This document shows positions 14,398-21,877 of a stretch of 22,689 nucleotides of DNA, one piece after another. A program made the position numbers and the translations under genes. Source of the DNA: an uncultured Oscillospiraceae bacterium. GTDB taxonomy: Bacteria; Bacillota; Clostridia; Oscillospirales; Oscillospiraceae. The notes below the pieces were generated by a model that saw nothing but the letters and a program-made list of their open reading frames with translations, searched no databases and was not told the origin of the DNA. The stretch is taken from positions 1 to 22,689 of the forward strand of contig CAJTYK010000033.1 of NCBI GenBank assembly GCA_910584285.1. Reading direction: 5' to 3'. Position 1 is the stretch's first letter. Every line of letters starts with the position of its first letter.

Positions 14398-15732
14398 ATG
14401 AAAAAGATTCTTGCTCTTGTCCTGGCGGGCGCCCTGTGCCTGGGCCTGCTGGCCGGCTGCACCAGCGGCAAGCCCACTGAAACCGATCCCCCCGCCCCCG
14501 CCAAGACCGACCCTCCGACCACCCAGACTGACGCCCCCGACGAGCCCCAGGAGCTCACCGGCACCCTGAAGGTGTCCATGTGGGATCTGACGGCCGACGC
14601 CATCTTCTCCTCCGTCATCAAGGCCTTTGAGGACGCCAACCCCGGCGTCACCATTGAGCCCATCGACATTCCCTCCGCCGACTACGGCACCAAGCTGTCC
14701 GTCATGCTCAATGGCGGCAGCGACGTGGATGTGTTCTGGGTCAAGGATGCCGACACCATCTACCCCATCGCCAACCGGGGCCAGATGGCGGACATGAGCA
14801 GCTACATCAGCCGGGACGGCCTGGATCTGGGCATTTACAACGGCCAGGCTGAGGACTTCAACATCGACGGCAAGCAGATCGGGATGCCCTTCCGCACCGA
14901 CTACTACGTCCTGTTCTACAACAAGGACATCTTTGATGCCGCCGGCGTGGACTATCCCTCCAACGACATGACCTGGGCCGAGTTCGAGGAGCTGGCCAAG
15001 AAGGTGACCATGGGCGAGGGCGTGGACAAGAAGTACGGTGCGTTCTTCCACACCTGGCAGGCCTGCATCCAGAACTGGGCCGTCCAGGACGGGCAGCACA
15101 CCATCATGGCCACCGACTACAGCTTCTTCAAGCCCTACTATGAGATGGTGCTGCGGATGCAGAACGACGACAAGACCTGCATGGATTACGGCACCGTCAA
15201 GACCGCCAACCTCCACTACAGCGGCGTGTTCTCCGACGGCTCCGTGGCCCTGATGCCCATGGGCACCTGGTTCGCCGCCACCATGATCGACAAGATCAAC
15301 AAGGGTGAGAGCTCCGTCAACTGGGGCATCGCCACCCTGCCCCACCCCGATAACGTAGAGGCCGGCTACACCGTGGGCGCCACCACCCCCATCTGCATCA
15401 ACGCCGCCAGCCCCAACCAGGATCTGGCCTGGGAGTTCGTGAAGTTCGTGTGCGGCGCTGAGGGCGCGGCCGCGGTGGCCGCCCAGGGCGGCGTCCCCGC
15501 CCTGCTGGATAACGACACCCTCAAGGCCCTCACCAGCGTGGACGGCTACCCCGAGGGCGCGCTGGAGGCCCTCCAGGTGAAGAACATTGTCCGTGACCGC
15601 CCCGTTGCCGACAAGGTCTCCGAGGTCAACCAGATGCTGGGCGAGCAGCACAGCCTCATCATGCTGGGCGAGAGCGACCTGGACACCGTCCTGGCCGACA
15701 TGGGCGAGCAGTCCAAGTCCATCCAGGGATAA
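14398..15732 (+). CDS. Sugar ABC transporter substrate-binding lipoprotein (CUT1)
   Basis: A 444-residue extracellular solute-binding protein, family 1. A lipoprotein signal peptide ends in LAGC with the lipidated Cys at 21, followed by a Pro/Thr-rich linker (~22-52). The mature fold shows LKVSMWDLTADAIF, ANPGVTIEPIDIPSADYGTKL and, later, VALMPMGTWFAA and the GATTPICINAASPNQDLAWEF-type hinge typical of the family. The ATG at 14398 has AGGAG 9 bases upstream; a TTG three codons earlier is too close. It captures an oligosaccharide outside the cell for the two permeases downstream. The sugar cannot be read directly; the GH88 enzyme suggests unsaturated uronyl di- or oligosaccharides. Confidence 0.94.
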   Translation: MKKILALVLAGALCLGLLAGCTSGKPTETDPPAPAKTDPPTTQTDAPDEPQELTGTLKVSMWDLTADAIFSSVIKAFEDANPGVTIEPIDIPSADYGTKLSVMLNGGSDVDVFWVKDADTIYPIANRGQMADMSSYISRDGLDLGIYNGQAEDFNIDGKQIGMPFRTDYYVLFYNKDIFDAAGVDYPSNDMTWAEFEELAKKVTMGEGVDKKYGAFFHTWQACIQNWAVQDGQHTIMATDYSFFKPYYEMVLRMQNDDKTCMDYGTVKTANLHYSGVFSDGSVALMPMGTWFAATMIDKINKGESSVNWGIATLPHPDNVEAGYTVGATTPICINAASPNQDLAWEFVKFVCGAEGAAAVAAQGGVPALLDNDTLKALTSVDGYPEGALEALQVKNIVRDRPVADKVSEVNQMLGEQHSLIMLGESDLDTVLADMGEQSKSIQG

Positions 15733-15747
15733 CCATTCGCTTACTGT

Positions 15748-15781
15748 GCGAAGGGGCAGGACGCCGGTTCTGCCCCTTCGC
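15748..15781 (+). other. Intercistronic hairpin between binding protein and permease genes
   Basis: A perfect 12-bp GC-rich stem (15748-15759 with 15770-15781) with a 10-base loop and no T-run. In binding-protein operons such structures commonly protect the upstream message or attenuate read-through, giving more binding protein than permease. Confidence 0.7.
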
Positions 15782-15809
15782 CATATTCAAAGAATAGGAG
15801 GTAAACCCT

Positions 15810-16739
15810 ATGGCGGTCAAGGAAACGGCGGGCCGGAAGGCCCCCGCCGCCCCCAAGGGCGGCGGCATGACCCTGAGACGGCGGCGGACGCTGGTGGGCC
15901 TGTCCTTCATCACCCCCAACTTTGTCGGCTTCTTTGTGCTCAACCTCATTCCCATCCTGTTTGCCCTGCTGCTGTGCTTCAACAAGTGGGACGGCTACAA
16001 CCCCATGAAGTTCGTGGGGCTGGACAACTTCAAGTATATCTTCACCCACAAGGTATTCCAGCAGGCGGTGATCAAGACCGTGATCTTCACCGTGTTCTCC
16101 GTGGGGATCACTATGCTGCTCTCCCTGGGGCTGGCGGTGCTGATCAACCAGAAGCTCAAGGGCATCGGCATTTTCCGCACCGCCATCTTCTTCCCCTACG
16201 TGGCCTCGGTGGTGGCGGTGGCCGCGGTGTGGCAGATGCTGTTCCAGAAGGACATGGGCCTTATCAATGAGATCCTCCGGGCTTTAGGGGTGGCGGATCC
16301 CCCGGGCTGGTTCGCCTCCACCAAGTGGGCCCTGCCCGCGGTGATCGTGGTGAACATCTGGAAGAACATGGGCTACTACATGATCATCTACCTGGCCGCC
16401 CTCCAGGACATCCCCACCTCCCTGGTGGAGGCTGGGATGATCGACGGGGCCAACGCCTGGCAGCGGTTCTGGCGCATCAAGTGGCCCCTGCTGCGCAACG
16501 CCACCTTCTTTGTGGCCATGATGCTCACCATCAACAGCTTCAAGTCCTTCGACCTGATCTACGCCCTCACCGAGGGCGGGCCGGGCACCGCCACCACCCT
16601 GCTGTCCCAGTACATCTACAACCAGTCCTTCGTCTCCTGGGACTACGGCCGGGCCAGCGCGGCGGCCATGGTGCTGTTCGCCATTGTGGCGGTGATCACC
16701 CTGTTCCAGTTCCGGCTGGAAAAGAAATTCTCCGAATAA
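15810..16739 (+). CDS. Sugar ABC transporter permease (MalF/UgpA-like)
   Basis: A 309-residue inner-membrane permease of the CUT1 family. A basic, Ala/Pro-rich cytoplasmic N-terminus (~1-30) precedes six membrane segments; FITPNFVGFFVLNLIPILFA is the first. The EAA loop that docks the ATPase is EAGMIDGANAWQRFWRIKWP, in the expected place between the last segments. AGGAGG lies just before the ATG. It follows the binding protein and is 15 bases before the second permease. No ATP-binding subunit is encoded nearby; many Firmicutes CUT1 systems share one MsmK-like ATPase encoded elsewhere. Confidence 0.95.
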   Translation: MAVKETAGRKAPAAPKGGGMTLRRRRTLVGLSFITPNFVGFFVLNLIPILFALLLCFNKWDGYNPMKFVGLDNFKYIFTHKVFQQAVIKTVIFTVFSVGITMLLSLGLAVLINQKLKGIGIFRTAIFFPYVASVVAVAAVWQMLFQKDMGLINEILRALGVADPPGWFASTKWALPAVIVVNIWKNMGYYMIIYLAALQDIPTSLVEAGMIDGANAWQRFWRIKWPLLRNATFFVAMMLTINSFKSFDLIYALTEGGPGTATTLLSQYIYNQSFVSWDYGRASAAAMVLFAIVAVITLFQFRLEKKFSE

Positions 16740-16754
16740 GGGAAGGGGAGCCTT

Positions 16755-17588
16755 ATGCTGAACAAGATACCCACCTGGAGAAAGGTGCTGCTGTACGCGG
16801 CGCTGATCCTGATCTGCGCCGTCACCCTGCTGCCCCTGGTGTGGATGCTCAGCGCGTCGCTGAAGCTGGACAAGGACGTGTTCCGCATCCCCATCGAGTG
16901 GATCCCCAGCGACCCGGCCTGGAGCAACTACCAGCGCATCTGGGAGCAGGTGCCCATGCTCCGCTTCACCTTCAATACCTTCAAGGTCACCATCATCACC
17001 ACCATCATCCAGGTATTTACCTGCTCCTTCGCCGCCTACGGCTTCGCCAAGTGCCAGTTCAAGGGGCGCAACCTGCTGTTCCTGCTCTATGTGGCCACCA
17101 TCGCCGTGCCCTGGCAGGTGTATATGCTGCCCCAGTACACCATGATGAACAACGTGTTCCACATGGTGGACACCCACGCGGTGCTCATCCTGCTCCACTC
17201 CTTCGACGCCTTCGGGGTGTTCCTCCTGCGGCAGTTCTGCATGGGCATACCCAATGAGCTGCTGGAGGCCGCCCGCATCGACGGGCTCAGCGAGTACGGC
17301 ATCTACCGGCGGATTGTGCTGCCCCAGATGGGGCCGTCCATCGCCACCCTGGTGATCTTCACCTTCGTCAGCAACTGGAACGACTTCATGGGGCCCATGA
17401 TCTACCTGAACAGCACCGAACTGAAAACGGTGCAGCTGGGCATCCGGATGTTCATGGGCCAGTATTCCACCGAGTACGGTCTGATCATGGCGGCCAGCGT
17501 GGTGTCCCTGATCCCGGTGATCATCGTGTTCCTGATCTTCCAGAAGCAGTTTGTCCAGGGCATCGCCACCAGCGGCTTGAAAGGATGA
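16755..17588 (+). CDS. Sugar ABC transporter permease (MalG/UgpE-like)
   Basis: A 277-residue partner permease with six membrane segments and the EAA loop EAARIDGLSEYGIYRRIVLP. The N-terminal LLPLVWMLSASLK and the C-terminal FVQGIATSGLKG ending are typical of the MalG/UgpE branch. An AGGGGAG ribosome site precedes the ATG. It would form a heterodimer with the previous permease. Its stop overlaps a possible start of the hydrolase gene, so transporter and enzyme are translationally linked. Confidence 0.95.
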   Translation: MLNKIPTWRKVLLYAALILICAVTLLPLVWMLSASLKLDKDVFRIPIEWIPSDPAWSNYQRIWEQVPMLRFTFNTFKVTIITTIIQVFTCSFAAYGFAKCQFKGRNLLFLLYVATIAVPWQVYMLPQYTMMNNVFHMVDTHAVLILLHSFDAFGVFLLRQFCMGIPNELLEAARIDGLSEYGIYRRIVLPQMGPSIATLVIFTFVSNWNDFMGPMIYLNSTELKTVQLGIRMFMGQYSTEYGLIMAASVVSLIPVIIVFLIFQKQFVQGIATSGLKG

Positions 17589-17593
17589 GCGGC

Positions 17594-18748
17594 ATGAACG
17601 AGAGCGATTTCACGCTGACGCAGGAGTTCGCGCGCCGGGAGCTGGCCTTCTGCAAGGAAAAGGTGGACGCCATGCTGCCCCGGTTCCGGGACTGCTTCCC
17701 CGGGGCGAACACAGAGGGGCTGGTCTATCCCGCCGAGCGGGAAAATATTGAGTGGACAACTTCCTTTTTCGCAGGAATGATGTGGCTGCTCTACGAGCAT
17801 ACGGGGGAGGACAGATATCTGGACGTCCTGGATCGCCATCTGGAGTCCTTCTATGAGCGGGTGGAGAAGCCGGGGTACGTGGATCTCCACGACCTGGGGT
17901 TCCTCTACAGCCTGTCCTGCTACCCCGCGGCGGTGCTGCGGGGCAACGGGCGGGCCCGGGCCTGCTTCCTGAAGGCGGCGGATTACCTGAAGGCCCGCTA
18001 CCTTCCCCAGGCGGGAATCATCCAGGCGTGGGGGGATTTGAACGACCCGGAGAACCGGGGGCGGATGATCGTGGACTGCCTGCTCAACCTGCCCCTCCTC
18101 TATCAGGCGGCCCGCATGACGGGGGATCGGAGCTGCTATGAGATGGCCCTCAGCCACGCGAGACAGGCCCAGCGGTATCTGGTTCGGCCCGATAACTCCA
18201 CCTACCATACGTTCTATATGGATGTGGAGACCGGCGCGCCCCGGTTTGGCTCCACCGCCCAGGGGTACAGCGACAGCTCCTGCTGGGCGCGGGGGCAGGC
18301 CTGGGGGATTTACGGCTTTGCCCTGAGCTATGCCCACACCGGGGATCGGAGCTTCCTGGACACCGCCTGCCGCCTGCTGGACTATTTCCTGGCCCATCTG
18401 CCGGAGGACGGGGTGTGCTATTGGGATCTGTGCTTTACCCAGGGGAATCAGCCCAGGGACAGCTCCGCCGCCGCCATTGTCTGCTGCGGGATTCAGGAGC
18501 TGCTGCGCCACCTCCCGCTGACCCACCCAAAGCGCGGAGACTATGGGCGGGCGCTGAACCGGATGATGGGCTCCCTGGCCCGGGACTATACCACCCGGGA
18601 GCTGCCCCGGGCCGACGGCCTGCTGCTCCACGGGGTGTACTCCATCCCCCATAATCGGGGGGTGGATGAGAGCACCATCTGGGGGGACTACTATTATGTG
18701 GAGGCCCTGTTCCGTCTGCTCTATGGTGGGCACAGCTATTGGAACTGA
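17594..18748 (+). CDS. GH88 unsaturated glucuronyl hydrolase
   Basis: A 384-residue glycoside hydrolase of family 88, no signal peptide, so cytosolic. It removes the 4,5-unsaturated uronic acid from oligosaccharides made by polysaccharide lyases, by hydrating the double bond. Family landmarks are WTTSFFAGM at ~54-62, the catalytic Asp in DLHDLGF (D100), the second key Asp in RMIVDCLLNLPLLY (D161), and GYSDSSCWARGQAWGIYGF at ~224-242. GH105 is the nearest alternative, but these motifs fit GH88 better. The ATG at 17594 has AAAGG 9 bases upstream; the ATG at 17585 overlaps the permease stop but abuts the ribosome site. Being last in the transporter operon, it probably processes the imported sugar. 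Confidence 0.9.
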   Translation: MNESDFTLTQEFARRELAFCKEKVDAMLPRFRDCFPGANTEGLVYPAERENIEWTTSFFAGMMWLLYEHTGEDRYLDVLDRHLESFYERVEKPGYVDLHDLGFLYSLSCYPAAVLRGNGRARACFLKAADYLKARYLPQAGIIQAWGDLNDPENRGRMIVDCLLNLPLLYQAARMTGDRSCYEMALSHARQAQRYLVRPDNSTYHTFYMDVETGAPRFGSTAQGYSDSSCWARGQAWGIYGFALSYAHTGDRSFLDTACRLLDYFLAHLPEDGVCYWDLCFTQGNQPRDSSAAAIVCCGIQELLRHLPLTHPKRGDYGRALNRMMGSLARDYTTRELPRADGLLLHGVYSIPHNRGVDESTIWGDYYYVEALFRLLYGGHSYWN

Positions 18749-18848
18749 TTGGTGTCAGCCCGCCAGATGACCCGTTGAGCCGGATCTGCCTTGTGGCCGT
18801 CCGGCAAGCCGCCAGCCGAAGTCTGGCAAGTTCCCTCCCCTGTGTAAC

Positions 18849-18896
18849 AAAAGCCCTCCCTTTGCGCGATTCTTGAGCGCAAAGAGAGGGCTTTTT
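18849..18896 (+). terminator. Terminator of the transporter/GH88 operon
   Basis: A 19-bp stem with one mismatch (18849-18867 with 18877-18895), a 9-base loop and a TTTTT end. The 100 bases between the GH88 stop and this hairpin show nothing I can identify. Confidence 0.9.
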
Positions 18897-19010
18897 ATTA
18901 GGGATATCTTTATTTTTGAAACGTTCTATTCATCTTATGACTATCATAAAACAGGAATGCAGCACTGTATATCCTGCTGTCAACCATCAAATCAAGCGAG
19001 GAGGTATGGA

Positions 19011-19133
19011 ATGAAGCAAGCGCACCCAAAAGTGAAGTATACAGTTGTCGATCCCAATGCATCACATGAAGTACAAAAGGCGCCAAAAAGAATGATTGCC
19101 GAAAAGCTGCGTGCCATGAAGTTGAGAGACTGA
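19011..19133 (+). CDS. Small 40-residue hypothetical protein
   Basis: A short gene from ATG 19011 with a perfect AGGAGG 6 bases upstream. The product starts MKQAHPKVKYTVVDPN and ends in a basic helix (KRMIAEKLRAMKLRD); no signal peptide or membrane segment. It is AT-richer than the flanking operons. I do not recognise a characterised family; the VKYTVVDPN phrase recalls small proteins beside recombinases on clostridial mobile elements, but that is from memory and unverified. It converges on a sigma-like remnant across strong hairpins, so it may belong to an element scar. The strong ribosome site argues that it is or recently was translated. Confidence 0.6.
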   Translation: MKQAHPKVKYTVVDPNASHEVQKAPKRMIAEKLRAMKLRD

Positions 19134-19195
19134 TCGCCAAATAACAAATCCGTCCTATATCCTTTATGCAAAGAAACTTCTGGTTTCACAACAAA

Positions 19196-19214
19196 AGGGG
19201 CGATTTTAGCCCCT
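19196..19214 (-). terminator. Hairpin ending the xpt operon (minus strand)
   Basis: A 6-bp stem (19196-19201 with 19209-19214) with a 7-base loop. Read on the minus strand it is followed by TTTT, so with the adjacent palindrome it could end the purine operon; in the plus direction it is followed by TGTTACTC rather than a T-run. Confidence 0.55.
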
Positions 19215-19250
19215 GTTACTCAAAAATTTTTCAAAAAATTTTTGAGTAAC
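19215..19250. repeat. Perfect 17-bp inverted repeat with a 2-base centre
   Basis: Arms 19215-19231 and 19234-19250 are perfect reverse complements, beginning GTTACTC and AT-rich towards the centre. It encodes the last residues and stop codon of the sigma-like remnant on the minus strand. It may be a bidirectional terminator between converging genes. Confidence 0.75.
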
Positions 19251-19399
19251 GCGATCCCACTGGAGATAGATGTAGAAATACGGCGCTGCCCTACCCCTTC
19301 TATCTTTGCTATCTCAGCCTCAGTCATTCCTTCCAGAAAGTATTTACGCAAACGGCGGTACTGCTTCTCCGTCAGTGCAGATCTGACTTTTTGGAGCAT
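19220..19399 (-). pseudogene. Sigma-70 region-4-like HTH protein, N-terminally truncated
   Basis: A 59-residue frame (ATG 19397-19399) with KVRSALTEKQYRRLRKYF, then MTEAEIAKIEGVGQRRIS, a sigma-region-4/DUF1492-type helix-turn-helix, and an end in LLKNFLKNF. Similar proteins on clostridial mobile elements are usually over 100 residues. In-frame codons before the ATG read PRYS, which looks like more of the protein, but a stop codon cuts it 6 codons upstream, and the ribosome site is weak. It lies just past the xpt stop on the same strand, so it may be co-transcribed. Best read as a remnant, though a functional short HTH is not excluded. Confidence 0.65.
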
Positions 19400-19431
19400 G
19401 GAATACCTGGGCTGTATAGACTATCGAAGAA

Positions 19432-20007
19432 TTACTCCTCCCGGAAGACAATGCTGCCAGGCTCGGCGCTCTCAATGATGGCCAGGGACTTCAGGTTTAC
19501 CCCGGCGGCACGCAGGCGGTCACCGCCGCCCTGGAAGCCCTTCTCCACGGCGCAGCCGACGCCCACCAAGGCGGCCCCGGCCTTCTCCACGATGTCGCAA
19601 AGGCCCCGCACAGCCTCGCCGTTGGCCATGAAGTCGTCGATGATGAGCACCTTGTCATCGGCGGAGAGCCACTCCTTGCTCACCAGCAGCGTGACTTTCT
19701 TCTTATAGGTATAAGAGTAGATGTCGCTCTGGTACAGTCCACCCTCGATGTTGTCGCTCTTGGCCTTCTTGGCGAAGATCATGGGCTTGTGGAAGCGGCG
19801 GGCCACCACGGCGGACAGGGCGATGCCGCTGGCCTCGGCGGTGAGGATCACGGTGACCTCGTCCATGTTGAAATGGCGGCCGAACTCCTCGGCGATGCGA
19901 TCCATCAGGCCGGTGTCCACGCGGTGGTTCAAGAAGCCGTCCACCTTGATGATGTTGCCGGGCAGCACCTTGCCCTCCTTGACGATGCGGTTCTTCAGCT
20001 CCTGCAT
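19432..20007 (-). CDS. xpt: Xanthine phosphoribosyltransferase
   Basis: A 191-residue cytosolic type I phosphoribosyltransferase, the usual Xpt length, making XMP from xanthine and PRPP. The PRPP-binding motif is VLIIDDFMANGEA at ~120-132; the N-terminal ELKNRI, KVDGFLNHRVD and the middle TAEASGIALS are Xpt signatures. The ATG at 20005-20007 is chosen because AAGGGAG lies before it and family homology begins there; the longer frame overlaps guaD. It follows guaD by 16 bases and is the last gene of the purine operon. No purine riboswitch lies directly in front of it; any such control would be upstream of the operon, outside the window. Confidence 0.96.
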   Translation of the reverse strand: MQELKNRIVKEGKVLPGNIIKVDGFLNHRVDTGLMDRIAEEFGRHFNMDEVTVILTAEASGIALSAVVARRFHKPMIFAKKAKSDNIEGGLYQSDIYSYTYKKKVTLLVSKEWLSADDKVLIIDDFMANGEAVRGLCDIVEKAGAALVGVGCAVEKGFQGGGDRLRAAGVNLKSLAIIESAEPGSIVFREE

Positions 20008-20023
20008 AGGTATCTTCTCCCTT

Positions 20024-21304
20024 TCAAACAATTTTTCTGCCCTGTACAAATTTGTGCCGGATATCCCGCTCATCGGAGAGATAGACCGTCCGCTCCAGAC
20101 GGGTCTCCAATTCCATCCGCCCCTGGGGCGTATAGCGGGCGTCATCGATTACCAGGGCGTCGAACTCATAGCCGGGGGCAAAGGAGCCCACCGTTCCAAA
20201 AAAGGCCCCGCCGCCCAAGGTACCCAGATAAAAGGCCTCCCTCACCGTCAGCGGGGCCAGGGACTGGTCCACCAGCCGCCACCGCAGCTTGGACGCCTGA
20301 ATGGCGTCCGCCATGGCCTTGAAAATAGACGTATGCGTCCCTCCCGCCACATCGCTGCCCAGACCCACCCGCAGGCCGTCTTGCAAAAAGCGGCGGACAG
20401 GAGCGATACCGGAGGACAGGTTGGCGTTGGAAGCGGGGCAGTGGGCGATGAACACGTTCTGCTTCTTTAGAAGCTCGGCCTCCTCCCCTTCAGAGTAGAC
20501 GCAGTGGGCCATGATGGTGGGGCAGGCCGGGCCGCCGAACAGGCCGAAGGCGTGGTAGGCGTCACCGTAGTGTTTGGCGCCGGGGCACAGCTCCCGCACC
20601 CAGGCGATCTCGCCCCGGTTCTCCGACAGGTGGGACTGGACGGGCAACCCGTACTGCCGCTGGATCTTGCCCAGCTCCCCCATCAGCTCATCGGTGCAGG
20701 AGGGGATGAAGCGGGGGGTCAAAATGGGGCGGGTGCGGCGGTAGCGGCCCTCGATCCGCTCCAGCCAGTCCCTTGTGCCCTGGGCGGACGCGGCGGCGGA
20801 GGCTTCCCGGATGGTGTCCGGGCAGTTGCGATCCATATTGACCTTGCCCACCATGGCGCACAGCCCGGACTCCTCCAGCAGATCCATCAGGCGTATGGTG
20901 GCCTCGGGGTGGACGGTGGCGAACACGCAAACCCGGGTATTGGGCCCCCGCCGGACATCCTCCACAAAGCGCCGGTAAGCCTGATCGGCGTAGTCCAGGC
21001 TGGCATAGCGGCTCTCCTCCGGAAATATGTATCGGTTCAGCCAGTCCAGCAGCTCCAGATCCATCCCCTGGCCCCGAAGGGCATATTGGGGCGCATGGGC
21101 ATGAAGATCCGTCAGCCCCGGCATCACCAGACAGCGGCTGCAGTCCAGAACAGGCAGGTTCGCGTACTGCTCCGGCAGGGCAGGAAATACCCCGGCAGAA
21201 TGCCCTTCCAGGCAGACCAGCCAGCTGTCGGGACAGAGCCTCAAGGATTGGGGCGTCTCACTGTAGCAAATATCCCCTCGGATGACAAAGGAAGCCTGCT
21301 GCAT
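20024..21304 (-). CDS. guaD: Guanine deaminase (amidohydrolase)
   Basis: A 426-residue amidohydrolase converting guanine to xanthine and ammonia in the cytosol. Zinc ligands and catalytic residues are in place: H68 and H70 in TDLHAHAPQYALRG, H225 and E228 in HLSEN, H267 in AHCV, and D318 in GSDVAGG. The PQYALRG block and the DLELLDWLNRY-FPEE segment are typical of guanine deaminase rather than other purine amidohydrolases such as SsnA, which is the main alternative. AAAGGAAC precedes the ATG. It sits between the xanthine-dehydrogenase-type subunits and xpt, so its product xanthine can be oxidised or salvaged. Confidence 0.92.
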   Translation of the reverse strand: MQQASFVIRGDICYSETPQSLRLCPDSWLVCLEGHSAGVFPALPEQYANLPVLDCSRCLVMPGLTDLHAHAPQYALRGQGMDLELLDWLNRYIFPEESRYASLDYADQAYRRFVEDVRRGPNTRVCVFATVHPEATIRLMDLLEESGLCAMVGKVNMDRNCPDTIREASAAASAQGTRDWLERIEGRYRRTRPILTPRFIPSCTDELMGELGKIQRQYGLPVQSHLSENRGEIAWVRELCPGAKHYGDAYHAFGLFGGPACPTIMAHCVYSEGEEAELLKKQNVFIAHCPASNANLSSGIAPVRRFLQDGLRVGLGSDVAGGTHTSIFKAMADAIQASKLRWRLVDQSLAPLTVREAFYLGTLGGGAFFGTVGSFAPGYEFDALVIDDARYTPQGRMELETRLERTVYLSDERDIRHKFVQGRKIV

Positions 21305-21327
21305 AACATAGTTCCTTTCTTTTGCGC

Positions 21328-21361
21328 GGCCCTCTCCCCGTCTCGGTCGGGGGAGAGGGCC
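21328..21361 (-). other. Hairpin between the 2Fe-2S subunit gene and guaD
   Basis: A perfect 12-bp stem (21328-21339 with 21350-21361) with a 10-base loop. No T-run follows in the direction of the operon, so it is more likely a processing or stability element separating xdh from guaD-xpt expression than a terminator. A T-rich run lies on the plus-strand side only. Confidence 0.6.
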
Positions 21362-21370
21362 TGGTTGTTT

Positions 21371-21877
21371 TTATTGGGGCGGCTCCTTGCCCAGGCGGCG
21401 GTACATGGCCTTCTTCACCGCCCGGAGGATGTTTTCATAGCCGGTGCAGCGGCACAGATGGCCGGAAAGGAGCTTGCGCAGCTGCTCGTCGGTGTACTCC
21501 TGGCCGGCCTCCAGAATCTCCTCCGCCGTCAGCACGAAGCCCGGGGTGCAGAACCCGCACTGGATGGCGGCCTCCTCCACGAAGGCCTGCTGCACGTCGC
21601 TGAGCTGGCCGTCGGAACCCAGCACGCCCTCCAGGGTGCGGATGTGCTTCCCCTGGGCCCACACCGCCAGGTAAATGCAGGAGTTGAAGGTCTCGCCGTC
21701 GATGAGCACGGTGCAGGCGCCGCACTCTCCCACCTCGCAGCCCTTCTTGACGGAGGTCATGCGAAAATCGCTGCGCAGCATATCCGTTAGGCTGGCCCGG
21801 ACGTCCACCGTCCGCTCCACATCCCTGCCGTTGAGGTTAAACCGAACCGTCTCATATTGGATCGGATGCTTCTCCAT
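21371..21877 (-). CDS. xdhC: Xanthine dehydrogenase-type 2Fe-2S subunit
   Basis: A 168-residue iron-sulfur subunit of a molybdenum hydroxylase, passing electrons from the molybdenum site to the FAD subunit. All eight cluster cysteines are present: C47, C52, C55 and C67 (plant-type ferredoxin cluster, CEVGECGAC), and C107, C110, C142 and C144 (CGFC and CRC in the helical domain). The start overlaps the stop of the FAD-subunit gene (TGATG) with GGAGG 9 bases upstream; a GTG one codon earlier is possible. CO dehydrogenase- or aldehyde oxidase-type enzymes share this subunit; the guaD-xpt neighbours favour xanthine as substrate. Confidence 0.9.
   Translation of the reverse strand: MEKHPIQYETVRFNLNGRDVERTVDVRASLTDMLRSDFRMTSVKKGCEVGECGACTVLIDGETFNSCIYLAVWAQGKHIRTLEGVLGSDGQLSDVQQAFVEEAAIQCGFCTPGFVLTAEEILEAGQEYTDEQLRKLLSGHLCRCTGYENILRAVKKAMYRRLGKEPPQ

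Noticed and set aside
14185..15651. A 488-codon minus-strand open frame opposite the binding-protein gene
   Set aside because: Antisense to a lipoprotein with a clear signal, promoter and ribosome site; translation is Gly/Val/His-rich noise.
20504..21790. A 428-codon plus-strand open frame across guaD and xdhC
   Set aside because: Crosses two well-defined minus-strand genes and their spacer; no domain seen.
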